DNA from: Symbiodinium natans | Taxonomy: Eukaryota > Sar > Dinophyceae > Suessiales > Symbiodiniaceae | Length of the DNA: 64,000 nt | NCBI GenBank assembly: GCA_905221605.1 | Contig: CAJNDS010002620.1 | Span: forward strand, 62,001 to 126,000 | Direction of reading: 5' to 3' | Shown here: positions 55,251 to 64,000 of the stretch, piece after piece | Position numbering within the stretch: the first letter of the stretch is position 1 | Layout: every line of letters begins with the position of its first letter | Position numbers and translations under genes: made by a program | The notes under the pieces: model-generated | The model's database searches: none | What the model saw: the letters and a program-made list of their open reading frames with translations, nothing else | Told to the model about the DNA's origin: nothing

Positions 55251-55330
55251 CTTCTTCACCGGAGCTTTGGCGGCCACAGGCTTCGGCTTGGGCTTCGGTT
55301 CCGGAGTTTGGGCCGCAGTGTGAGGCCTCG
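55251..55330 (-). CDS. Lys/Pro-rich linker exon, 5' edge uncertain
   Basis: The frame reads TPEPKPKPKPVAAKAPVKK and stops being coding at AAG|GC (55251/55250). Upstream it remains open (MLKRGAPRPHTAAQ), so the exon may be longer. Similar linkers occur at 54400 and near 56.5 kb (AALKPAKAAPQAKKKESS). Confidence 0.5.
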
Positions 55331-55615
55331 GCGCACCCCTTTTTAACATCCCTACGGCCCTTCGAGTCGCAAAGCGCTTCTCACCGCCACGGTGCTGAGC
55401 CTGCTGAGGCCTCCTAAGGTCCATGCGAGTTTCCCCAACAATCCAGGGTTCAAGGGTCTCTCTCTTGGTAAAGCAGAAGTCACCCAAAGACCCCGGTCGC
55501 TGAGTCGTGGGCTGCTCACTCGCTGGAGGTGTGGTCAAGCCATCGCCATCATCGGAGTGACTTTCCTGCAACTCAGTGCTGCCGGCGAGACGAGCACCAC
55601 CCCCAGTACAGGCAT

Positions 55616-55691
55616 CTAAACCCTAAACCCTAAACCCTAAACCCTAAACCCTAAACCCTAAACCCTAAACCCTAAACCCTAAACCCTAAAC
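55616..55691. repeat. telomere-like (CCCTAAA)11 array
   Basis: Eleven perfect units on the plus strand. Confidence 0.95.
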
Positions 55692-55844
55692 CCTTATTCT
55701 TATTGTAGCACGATGGAGCATGCAGCAGTTGCCGGCCTGCGCCTCCGTGCTGGCCTGAGTCTCTGGCTCCTCCTCCCTGGGAGGGGGCTGGAAGAAGTCC
55801 TCGGAGGCTTGCAGTAGGGCTCCCAGTGGCTTTAGAGACTTTGG

Positions 55845-55890
55845 GTTTAGGTTTAGGGTTTGGGGTTTGGGGTTTAGGGTTTAGGGTTTG
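55845..55890. repeat. telomere-like TTTAGGG/TTTGGGG array
   Basis: Six units of mixed TTTAGGG and TTTGGGG in the opposite orientation to the array 150 bases away. Confidence 0.85.
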
Positions 55891-57540
55891 GGGAGAAGAT
55901 TTTGCTCAGCCATCTTCAGCAAACCCGAACCCAGAAGCCCCAAACCCAAACATGCCAGACCCGAAGCTGCCCCTTCGAAGGCCAAGGCTTGTTGACCCCC
56001 CAAATAGGGAGCTAGTCGGTAGCTACAGTGGGAAAGGTCCATAGATAGTACTAGGAAACGACAATGGGTCGTATCTTGCATGGGCTCGCCGAAACAAAAA
56101 ACATTCTGCCGTAAACAGAACTCAGCTGTCTCACACCAGCTGAGCAGGGGACTTACCAACGCAAAGAGCGTGCCCGGCCCCCTCTTCCCCTGCCCTCCCC
56201 AAAACACAGCCCGAATCCTCATCTACTGCTACTGTATACATATGTACGTATGAATTCACTCCGTTTTGAAGGGAGAGACGGAGCCCCACCCCCGTGGCGA
56301 GCAGTGATGCCACGCGGCATGTGGATCAAGCTTGGTCCGCTGAAGCTTCCTGGGTGCAAATAGCAGAACTCTTTGCAAGTTTTCGCTGAAAGTCGCGCCA
56401 GGTCTCTCTCTCTGGCTAGGATGAACCCGCAAGGCTCTCCACGCAGTGCAGTCTGGAGCTCTCTTTCTTCTTCGCCTGGGGAGCCGCCTTTGCCGGCTTC
56501 AGAGCGGCCTGGATGTTCAGACACGAGACGGCCATAGTTCTCCCGTTTTTCATGTTCCTGCCCCAGCCAGAAGCCCTGGCCATTTGATTCAGACCCATTT
56601 TCTTCACAGCATGGCCTCCTGCCGCTTCTTCTCGAGCTTGGCCTGGCTTTTGAAGTCTGGCTTCTAAGGCAGGAAGCATCTTGGGGTTTTTTGAGGTTGC
56701 CTTGCGCACCCTTGCACTCAACGCCCTGCTAGTTCCAAAGAAAACACGTGCTGTTTGTTTCCCCGTGCCTAAGCTACCTTGAGGTGAACCAAACACGCCT
56801 GGACACCACAAGCCCCTACACGCCCCCAAAAGGGCCTCAAAACATCCACCAAAGTCCCTGAACATCCTGAAAGCCCCCACACTCTATCCCGAATCCCTAC
56901 ACTCTTTCCTACAAGACACTTATAATTGTAAGATTGCTTCCTTTTGCCTTTCGCCCTTTTTGTTCAGCCCTCGCCGCGAGCAAGAAAGGGAACAAGATAT
57001 AATCTCGCTCTCTTTTCGGCCATCATTTCCCTGCTACACTGCTACACTCCCCCCCCCCCCTCCCCCGCCCCCCAGCAGCCAAAACAAAAGAACGCCGAGT
57101 TCAGAAAACAGCATCAGAATTTCCTCCTTGCCTGCGTCTCCACCAACTTTGTGGTTGAGGGCTGCCCTTCCCAAAGCAACCATGTCTCCCTTGGGTTTGA
57201 ACCGGGAAGTCGCGAATCCGCGACTTGCTCGAAAAAGCCGCGGAAAAACCGAATCGTTCTTGTTGATCAATGTCTTCTATGCTAGTCCTTCTTGGCTTTT
57301 GCTTCTCCTTATCCCCCGCTCCCGGGTGGGCACAAGGCGTGTTTTCCTCCATGTGCCCGCTTCCTTAGAGGGCTTGCGGACACAGAGCTCAGGGCATCGA
57401 GCCCGTGGGCACGAAAACCTTGGAACATCAACCCGACACATCCCTACTTGAAGGTTCATGGTACTTAGTACCCAATGAAAGCTGTACTTATAACCCAAAT
57501 TATAACTCTATTAGGGCACTTAAAAGGGGCAAACTAAACC
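55891..57540 (-). other. intron-rich part of the minus-strand gene group, exons unresolved
   Basis: Candidate exon pieces include FKSQAKLEKKRQEAM near 56.63 kb, LGQEHEKRENYGRLVSEH near 56.55 kb, the basic linker AALKPAKAAPQAKKKESS near 56.48 kb and EKQKPRRTSIEDIDQQERFG near 57.28 kb. I could not pair their splice sites. Confidence 0.35.
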
Positions 57541-57601
57541 CCCGAGCAGTCAGGGCGGCCTGGAGCTCCAGCTCCTTCCGCTCCTCCGCCTCACGGGCGG
57601 C
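57541..57601 (-). CDS. coiled-coil microexon, about 20 codons
   Basis: After TTGCAG the sense strand reads AAREAEERKELELQAALTAR. The 5' junction is secure (AG|GCC, phase 0 with the preceding exon). The donor is one of several GC/GA sites near the end. Confidence 0.65.
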
Positions 57602-57898
57602 CTGCAAGCAACAGAGATACAAGAAGAGCCCCGAATTGAGACCTCGACCCTCATCTTGGGGTTTAGGGTTTAGGGTTCTTGGGTCTTGCGGGCGGGCGTG
57701 TGACCACGAGGTTGGACTCTAGATGGGGGTTGTTCTGACTTGGGGCCCCTATTTGGGGCTTCTGTTTGTCACAGGGGTTCTACTACAAAGGCAATTTCTC
57801 CAGGGGCCCTAGTTTGGAATAGTATGGACCAGGGGACCAGCAATTTGAACAGCCCATAAACCACTGCGCAGGCGACGTCAGGACCAGTCTTGAATCCG

Positions 57899-57923
57899 CC
57901 CCCCCCCCCCCCCCCCCCCCCCC
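57899..57923. repeat. poly(C) run of 25, intronic
   Basis: Uninterrupted C run on the plus strand between two coiled-coil microexons. Confidence 0.88.
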
Positions 57924-57965
57924 AGAGTTGAAATAGTGTGCCCCCCATCCTGTCCAACAGCAGGC

Positions 57966-57995
57966 CTGCCGCTTCCGCTCGAGCGCCTCCTCCTC
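57966..57995 (-). CDS. 10-codon coiled-coil microexon with GC donor
   Basis: EEEALERKRQ, exactly 30 bases, between GCAAG (then GAG) and CAG|GC. Joined to its neighbours in phase 0 it gives one uninterrupted charged helix, which is the main reason to believe such a small exon. Confidence 0.65.
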
Positions 57996-58053
57996 CTTGC
58001 CAAGGGCCCCGAACACCAAACAACACATTCTTTTCATCAGCAACTCCCAGAAC

Positions 58054-58155
58054 CCTAAACCCTAAACTCCCTAAACCCCATAAACCCTAAACCCTATAAA
58101 CCCTGTAAACCCAATAAACCCTATAAACCCTATAAACCCTATAAACCCTAAACCC
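58054..58155. repeat. degenerate telomere-like array (CCCTAAA, CCCTATAAA), intronic
   Basis: About eleven units of mixed CCCTAAA, CCCCATAAA and CCCTATAAA. They lie wholly inside the 208-base intron between the microexons at 58204-58257 and 57966-57995. Confidence 0.9.
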
Positions 58156-58203
58156 ACGTGGGGTCAAACTCCGATCACTCGGCCGCACGTTTCGGGAGGG
58201 GAC

Positions 58204-58257
58204 CTCTCGGAGCTTGCGCTCTGCAGCCTCCTGTGCTTCTCGCTTGGCCTGCTCGGC
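58204..58257 (-). CDS. 18-codon coiled-coil microexon
   Basis: AEQAKREAQEAAERKLRE, exactly 54 bases, between GCAAG (then GCC) and GAG|GT. All four heptad positions are occupied as expected. In phase with the next two microexons. Confidence 0.7.
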
Positions 58258-58446
58258 CTTGCAAAAAGACTGCAGTAATTTGGCAATAATTCCTGTAGTG
58301 CTCCCCAAAACCAATTCAATAGGGCATGAATCAATAATTTGGCAATAAATTCCTGTAGTGCTCCCCAAAACCAAGTCATTAGGGCATGGATCCCTGATGT
58401 CTCTTGCCAAAGCTTTTTGGCCCTCCTCGTCCCCACGCGTCCCCAC

Positions 58447-58497
58447 CTTGAGTTTCGCGAGTTCGATGAGTGCCTTTTGCAGGCGCCGGTGGAACTC
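58447..58497 (-). CDS. 17-codon helical microexon
   Basis: EFHRRLQKALIELAKLK, exactly 51 bases, between CGCAG (then GAG) and AAG|GT. The frame continues open beyond the GT (VGTRGDEEGQKALARDIRD), so the exon may be longer. Upstream, about 58627-58535, another protein-like frame reads ESLYRGLERKSRMWFETSEE. Confidence 0.6.
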
Positions 58498-58649
58498 CTG
58501 CGATCTTTCTGTGCCCTGGGCCCTGCCCTAAAACTTTCTTGTGCATACTCAATGTTCTCCTCGGAGGTCTCGAACCACATGCGGCTCTTCCGCTCCAACC
58601 CTCGGTACAGAGACTCGTTCCACCATCTGGGGCAGTGAAAAGCCGACCA

Positions 58650-59857
58650 GAAACGAACAAAGATCTTCAATCTCCAAGTGTCGTCGAAGGTCCTCCTGCA
58701 AGGAATGCCTCTTCTTCACCTCAACATGCATCTCCACGTGTCTCCACATCAGCGTCAGCGCCCTAGGGATTTTCTGAGGCGGCTTGTCACTCCGCTCCTG
58801 AGTTGCAGGCCTGCTCTCTGTCATGATCACCTTCGGGCAGCTGCATCTCACAACGGCTGTGCACGGATGGACTTTCGGAACTGGGCTTCCGTGCTGAGGT
58901 TCTTCTCCGGAGCCTTTGCTAAGCGATCGAGGTGCGTCAGCTCCTGCAGAATCAACGATTTGGGGTTCGGGATGGACTCAAAGAGGTAGCCAAGGTACAT
59001 CAAGAAAAATACTGATGCGATCTCGTCGTGGCAACCGGGCAGTGATTGCCGGCTTGGCGTGGCGCAAGTGTTGGGCAGATTGAGGTCATTCGGGGCCGTT
59101 CTTGAATGCTTGTTCCTTCGTCCCACTTGCGAAGAAGGTCTGCTGATGACTCGCAAGGTCCTGCCTACAGAAGTTGTCTCGACAATGCCCTCCTACAAGC
59201 CAAGGTTTGCTGAGTTAATCCCCCCCCCCCCCCACCCCCCCAAAAGCCTGATCCAGTGGGTAGAAGTCTTCCAGATTTTTCACCGGGTGGGTGATGCCGG
59301 TTGACTTCCCCCTGGCATGCAGCCGTTCTGAGAGGCGTGGGTGTGCCACCTCATGTGGGGGGAAATTCTACTTTAGGGTCCCCCTACTTTGGGGTCCGGA
59401 CCCTCTCTGCAACCATAGAAAACCTCCCCACAAAAACCTTCACTACCCCAAACCCGAAACACTCCCTGAACCCTTAGCGGCTTCCCAGTGTCTCAGCTTC
59501 TGGCACGCTGACCAGCATGGCTTCTACCTTCCTCAGCTCCAAGCATGTGGGAGTACGGGTTGAGGCTTTGGGCGGTTTGGCCCTCCATTTGCACCGCCGA
59601 CACTCCGAAACTCCTAAAACATCCTAAGCCCCACTTCTCTCAATGGCCGAGCGTCTCCACTGTTTTGGCTTTTCCTGCCTCCTGTGCGGAATCAAGCACT
59701 CCGGGACGATCACTGTAGGTGGGCTGAAGCCCTAACTTATACCTTATGAACTCCAAATTAGTCCATCTGAAGAGGTCTGAAGCGCTTCGAACCGATTTCA
59801 GGGCTCCAGACCATTTGAACCAGGGGAGGAGACAGCACCGTGGGAGGTTCCCTCTGC
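58650..59857 (-). other. intron-rich stretch with one unplaced exon
   Basis: A minus-strand frame near 58.76-58.66 kb reads MHVEVKKRHSLQEDLRRHLE and is very likely coding, but its ends are not resolved. The rest has C runs (59220-59240), fragments of MITE family 1 near 59.38 kb and no other clear feature. Confidence 0.4.
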
Positions 59858-59908
59858 CTTGGCCGCGCTCCGCTTGGCGGCGAGCTGCTCTTGGACCACA
59901 GGCCGCTC
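59858..59908 (-). CDS. 17-codon microexon with GC donor
   Basis: ERPVVQEQLAAKRSAAK, exactly 51 bases, between AACAG (then GAG) and AAG|GC. It follows the exon ending near LLDS at 60.0 kb. The bases GAGCGGC occur both here at the exon start and at the likely donor of the preceding exon. Confidence 0.6.
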
Positions 59909-59994
59909 CTGTTGGTGGCTTTTTCGGGGCTTTCTCGGGCTTCGGGGATGAAACAAACGGTACACCAAATTTGCCAATGCATACAGATGCCGCT

Positions 59995-60085
59995 CTGAGT
60001 CTAAGAGTTCCCGAGCCGCCTCGACGGTGAGTCGACCCTCGTCGATCATCGCCTGAACTGCGCCACTCATGAGCTGGATCTTCTC
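59995..60085 (-). CDS. helical exon, about 28-30 codons
   Basis: After CCAG the sense strand reads EKIQLMSGAVQAMIDEGRLT then VEAARELLDSE. The 5' junction is AG|GAG. A GA donor at TCA|GAGCGG would keep phase 0 with the next exon; a GT further on is an alternative, so the 3' end may move by some ten bases. Confidence 0.6.
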
Positions 60086-60448
60086 CTGGATTGAAAGACT
60101 TCTGAAATCTTGAAATCTTGAAATCTTTTGAACAGCCGGAATGGAACTTTGCCATTCAGCTGCGTGTGATCCCTTGAATTGCACCCCTCCCTCTTCGCAG
60201 CACTCCAGCGAGCGCTCTTCCCTGCAAAACACATATAATGCCTAACCTCCAAACCTAGCACGTCCTTCAGGTCCCCACTGAAGTACTTGGTGATCAGCTC
60301 GTGCTCCTGCTATGGCTGCCAGGGACAAGGATCACCATGCAAAGTTGGAACTTGCAGCGGTGGCCGCATGCGTCCTCAGTCTCCATCTTTCCCTTAACTT
60401 TGCCAACAGCTTTCACCTGAAAGAAGCCCCGGGGGTCTGCAGAGAACC

Positions 60449-60595
60449 TTTGAAACAATCATCTAGGACCTCGTGGAGCCCCTGCTGCCGAGTGGCCATG
60501 TAGAGCTTGTTCTCGGCAGCTTCAATCTTTACAAGAAACTCCTCCAAAACCGTAGCTTGCTGCTCAGTTCCGTCGCCAGCAGCTTCAGGGTGCTA
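60449..60595 (-). CDS. 49-codon helical exon
   Basis: The sense strand reads HPEAAGDGTEQQATVLEEFL then VKIEAAENKLYMATRQQGLH and EVLDDCFK before G|GT. The sequence is convincingly protein-like. The acceptor (CTAG then C) is weaker. An upstream stretch at 60790-60600 reads DLLKTVEANAPGYTE in one frame and VALFQAEVKKRLLDGMKAPA in another, so at least one more exon lies there. Confidence 0.5.
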
Positions 60596-60957
60596 GCTCA
60601 CTCCCTCCCCGCCCGTACGCAAGCTGCGGGCGCCTTCATGCCATCCAGCAGGCGCTTCTTCACCTCAGCTTGGAACAGCGCGACGATGTGTACGCTGGAG
60701 GCACCGCCATGCAACTCCAATGCCAATGCCTCTAAGGCTCCGTATAGCCAGGCGCGTTCGCCTCGACGGTCTTCAGAAGATCCTGCGGCCAACTTCCACG
60801 AAGCAGCCGTCAAGGTCGAGTGGCGGTGTCCCTCAATGTCCCATGCCGCCGGTTGAAAGATGCCTCTGAGGGATTCTTTTCCACCCCTCGGAAGTCCTGT
60901 GGCTTCTTCTCTTGAGCTGCCAAGGCCTGTCAGGTGGCAAAATGCCGCAACATTTCA

Positions 60958-60986
60958 AAACCCTAAACCCTAAACCCTAAACCCTG
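60958..60986. repeat. telomere-like (CCCTAAA)4 array at an exon-intron edge
   Basis: Four units. In the sense strand they read GGGTTTAGGGTTTAGGG and begin right where the coding signal of the neighbouring exon (ending GVKERGFLSP) stops. Confidence 0.88.
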
Positions 60987-60989
60987 GAG

Positions 60990-61101
60990 AGAGGAAGCCA
61001 CGCTCCTTGACTCCGACTTTGAAGCCCCAAGAAAAAAATCGCAGAGTTCGCTGCGCCTGGAAGTGGTCGTCCGAGAAAAGTTCATTCTCGGTCTCAGCCA
61101 T
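60990..61101 (-). CDS. possible first exon or internal exon
   Basis: From ATG at 61101 the frame reads MAETENELFSDDHFQAQRTL then RFFSWGFKVGVKERGFLSP up to the telomere-like array. The acidic start looks like a genuine N-terminus. However, a second frame upstream (KLGQCTQEPADALREHEADL, near 61.18 kb) also looks coding, so this could be an internal exon starting after GAG. The exons at 61386-61642 would then belong to the same gene. Confidence 0.4.
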
Positions 61102-61385
61102 GGTTGCCCCGGAGGTGTGCGAATTGAGGTGTCAGTTGAAATCTGGCTGAGGTCGGCTTCGTGCTCTCTGAGAGCATCGGCAGGTTCTTGAGTGCATTGG
61201 CCAAGTTTGCTGATCAGCAATCTTGAGCCGAAGCGGGGAAAAACTGTCTCTCTACTCTGCCAAAGGCCCAGCTGCAGCAAACGGGCAAAGAGCTACTGAA
61301 GAATTGAACATGTAATAGCATTAGAACATAATCGTATCGTAATCAAAAGAATATCATAGAAACCAGTGTCTTGTTGAAGGCAGAC

Positions 61386-61463
61386 CTCCTGAAGCAGCGT
61401 GGGGTTCTGCAAGTCCATCTCGTTCGTCTCCCGATTGAAGGTCCCCACAATCTGCGGAGTTCG
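61386..61463 (-). CDS. 26-codon exon
   Basis: RTPQIVGTFNRETNEMDLQN then PTLLQE, exactly 78 bases, between TGCAG (then CGA) and GAG|GT, phase 0. It joins in phase to the exon at 61534-61642. Function unknown. Confidence 0.62.
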
Positions 61464-61533
61464 CTGCACTTTTGGGTGTAGGGCTTTAGGGTTAGGGGTA
61501 AGCCGCTACGCAGAGACTGCGCCAGCCCTACGC

Positions 61534-61642
61534 GGCCTCTTCGGTCTCGGGGTCCAACCTCAGGCACCGAACTGAGCTCCGAGAGATCTTGCTCAGGCCA
61601 GCAAGGATGTCAAAAGCTGATCTTACTTCGAACAGCCCCACC
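61534..61642 (-). CDS. 36-codon exon with GC donor
   Basis: After CTACAG the exon begins with one base that completes a split codon, then reads VGLFEVRSAFDILAGLSKIS and RSSVRCLRLDPETEEA before a GC donor. The 70-base intron to the next exon is GC-AG and contains CCCTAACCCTAAAG in the sense direction. The product is not recognised. Confidence 0.65.
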
Positions 61643-61679
61643 CTGTAGGCAAAGAATTTACGAGCTCACTCTGGTGCTG

Positions 61680-62265
61680 GACGCTTCAGGGACACTCTGG
61701 GGGACTTTCCGGGGATGATCCGGGGTTGGGCGCTCCGGGGATTCTCTGGAGATCTGAGGTTGGGCACTCCAGGCACTCTAGAGAAACTTTTTGGTGACAC
61801 TGTGGGGCTGGGCGAAACTTTGGGGGATATTGTGGGGACTCTCCGGGCATACTCGGGCACTCTGCAGACTCTGTGAGAAACTCTGGGTCGGGGGAGACTC
61901 TGGCGTTGGGCACTCCAGGGACACTCTGGGAATAGCCTGGGAATGTCTGCAACTCTGAGGTAGGGACTCTCTGCAAATTTCGTGGTGCTCCGGCGTACTC
62001 CAGGGATCCCGGGACTCTTGGGGGTTGGGCACTCCAGGGACTTTTCTGAGAATTGGGGTTGGGCACTCCACAAAAATTCTCTACAAATACTCGGAGGTTG
62101 GGCGCTCCAGAGGCTGTCTGAGGATACCCCCGTTGGGCACTTTAGAGACTCTGCCTCTGGGGTTGGGCACTTCAGGGAATTTCTGCTCTGGGCTGGGACA
62201 TGGGGGAATGGGCGAGGAGTAGACCGGGCGAGGGGAAGAGTTTAGTTCACAATTTGACAACTCCG
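61680..62265. repeat. minisatellite with conserved flank, copy 2 (inverted)
   Basis: About eighteen imperfect GGGGTTGGGCACTCCAGGGA-type units on the plus strand, then GCGAGGAGTAGACCGGGCGA and about 40 more bases that match the flank of the 44-kb copy when reverse-complemented. It lies just upstream of the exon at 61534-61642. Confidence 0.85.
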
Positions 62266-62269
62266 GAAA

Positions 62270-63700
62270 AAGCTTGGGCTGGCGCAGACGCTGGTCGGGG
62301 AGCAGTATGTACGTCCGACCCAGGTATGAGATCGCCTGGCACACCATCCCCCTTGCTGCGAATGAATGTCGACGCCTGCATCCCAAACAAGGAACCAACA
62401 ACCATCCCGAGATTTGGAGGTCTCGCAACACCTCTAAAAACTCGTCTGTCAAAGACTGCATCAATGATCAGTGTGTACTCCCATTCCGCAACGGGCATGG
62501 CTGTCACGCGTCAAAAACCCTGCACGGCCGCCAGCTAGCAAAGACGAATCCTGCACTGCATCGGAACATATCGGCACCCATGTCCGAGGTGCTGGGTACG
62601 GGCAGCCAGGCATCATACCGGCGGCGGGGTCTAGGCCTGGGCTCAAGGGATTAGATGCGTCTGTCGGCACCTACTTAGGTAGATTGAGGTGGATTCAGAG
62701 GGTAGTCACCAAGGTTTGATTCGTGCCTGGGCGCGACAGTCTCCCCAAACCCCCTCAAACACGCAACACACCCCGTGAAGATGCTCCTGTTCGGGAAACT
62801 GAGCTGCAGGCGCTGGGTGTCGGGGTTCCAGATGCCCATTGGGACCTATTCCCGTGCGCGTTTGCGTGCATGCACGCGTTTTTTTGTGTTTTGTGTGTGT
62901 GTGTGAGTGAGCGAAAACTCTTTACACAGGTTACCTTTTCGCTTTCATGAAATCTCTTTACACACGATGAAAACTTCACGACATTGAACACAAAGAGTAC
63001 GTACCTCGCACAGTTTACCTATTTGCTTTCAACAGCAGGGGGGCCACATGCAGCATGTTGCTTGCTGCATGACAAATGCAGCATGCTCCAGTAATCTCAC
63101 GAGATGGCACTCTCCTAACGCACCTGCGCAGAAGTGATGGTTTCAGACGTCTGGGAAAGCAAGCTGTGCGCTGGCATCTCACTGCCTTTTGCTCCAACAA
63201 GCATTCAAAAACATTGGCAACTGGATGCTACTGTAATGGATCATTAACGCAGGGGCTTACATGGACCAGCATGCGCAGTTTTGCCGTGCCACCATCTCAG
63301 GGCATACGCAGCAGGTGGTGATGAAGCACGGTTTAACAGATGCAAGAAGTGGTGATGCAGCGCAGATCAGCGCAGCATCATCAGCATGCGCAGCAAGTGG
63401 CAGTGCACCACGGTATCAGAGTGTGCAACAAATAGCGGTGCAGTGCTGTTTGCGACTGGAACCTTTCAGGGGTGCTCTTTATGGGATGGCCTCTTGGGCA
63501 GTAAGGTGTCATGAGACTGATGATCTCTTCACCTTTCTACCTTCATGAGACAGTATTCAGATCAGCCGCTTGCACTCATCACACCTTGAGACCCAACTGC
63601 TGTTTCAATGACCTGGTAAGCCTTTACGAACTAGCAACTGGGATCTCAAGGGCCAAAAACAACCTTATCAGGTAGCAGGGATCTCAGGAGTCAAAGCAAC
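62270..63700. other. spacer or introns, no exon resolved
   Basis: Minus-strand frames near 62.25-62.5 kb (for example MQSLTDEFLEVLRDLQISG) are suggestive but overlap other frames. A GT-rich tract lies at 62888-62912. Nothing else is clear. Confidence 0.35.
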
Positions 63701-63714
63701 CCCATTATTCTAAG

Positions 63715-63999
63715 CTACTCTGCTTGGGCAAAAAGAATGCTCATTACAACATTCAAACGAAACGGTCGTTTGTGGAAATCCACCTGTACGGTCTGCCGTG
63801 GTGCCAAGTGGATCTCTACAAGCAGTTGGGTCTGCCTGATTCGGCGGATCAAAGAGGACACCATTCGGAGCCATGGTGTAGATCTTGCCTCAACCGGTTC
63901 AACTCTGCCCCACACAAAGCAGGGTGTCTTCTTGCATCCTGGCATCCGGCCTTTGTACTCAAAGGGCTTGGTCCCTTCGAATGCCGGGTCGAAGGCACC
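63715..63999 (-). CDS. 3' part of a minus-strand frame, cut by the window edge
   Basis: The frame is open from the window edge: GAFDPAFEGTKPFEYKGRMP, then GCKKTPCFVWG, and on to a stop at 63715. The first 31 residues are strongly protein-like. Past a possible GC or GT donor near 63900 the reading may be intron; another frame there begins MAPNGVLFDPPNQADPTACR. Not recognised. Confidence 0.4.
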   Translation of the reverse strand, partial: GAFDPAFEGTKPFEYKGRMPGCKKTPCFVWGRVEPVEARSTPWLRMVSSLIRRIRQTQLLVEIHLAPRQTVQVDFHKRPFRLNVVMSILFAQAE

Positions 64000-64000
64000 C

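Noticed and set aside
57180-57230. tRNA-like GGTTCAAACCC on the minus strand
   Set aside because: The flanking bases cannot form the T stem and no anticodon arm is found.

Overview
The window reads as nuclear DNA of a dinoflagellate, most likely a Symbiodiniaceae-type genome. The grounds are: very small exons separated by introns whose donors are GT, GC or GA and whose acceptors are nearly always AG followed by G; a pentatricopeptide (PPR)-Smr gene; two large LINE retrotransposons; many microsatellites; and dozens of short telomere-like (CCCTAAA/TTTAGGG) arrays scattered through introns and spacers. Every host gene fragment I can support reads on the minus strand, which fits the one-directional gene clusters known from dinoflagellates. 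Splice models are by eye, so exon ends are hypotheses even where phase and codons agree.

Layout. 0.5-0.7 kb: two coiled-coil microexons. 1.6-4.6 kb: PPR-Smr gene with at least four exons plus a C-terminal exon. 5.4-10.1 kb: scattered coiled-coil microexons. 11.6-16.3 kb: a Pro/Gln/Gly-rich chain of open frames interrupted by frame changes. 16.5-20.7 kb: LINE-A, with an intact endonuclease/reverse-transcriptase ORF and an ORF1 broken by one frame shift. 20.8-23.4 kb: long CT microsatellites and a Tyr/Asp-rich broken frame. 23.43-30.58 kb: LINE-B, a 7.1 kb element bounded by a 13-bp target-site duplication, with a zinc-finger ORF1 and a giant ORF2 (RNase H, endonuclease, RT, C-terminal zinc fingers) carrying one in-frame TAG. 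31-34.3 kb: microsatellites, a doubtful coding stretch and a 63-base C run. 35-37 kb: exons including a TPR-like one and a C-terminal exon. 37-54 kb: mostly spacer with MITEs, AT- and trinucleotide-repeat blocks and isolated exons. 54.4-61.7 kb: a many-exon minus-strand gene (or several) encoding coiled coil, a K/P/A-rich linker and a membrane segment. 63.7-64.0 kb: the end of another minus-strand frame cut by the window edge.

The most interesting signals are the LINE-B domain order (RNase H before endonuclease and RT), two small terminal-inverted-repeat families (one with clear 4-bp target duplications), the telomere-like repeats inside demonstrable introns, the GA/GC donor introns, and a duplicated minisatellite unit at 44 kb and 62 kb in opposite orientation.
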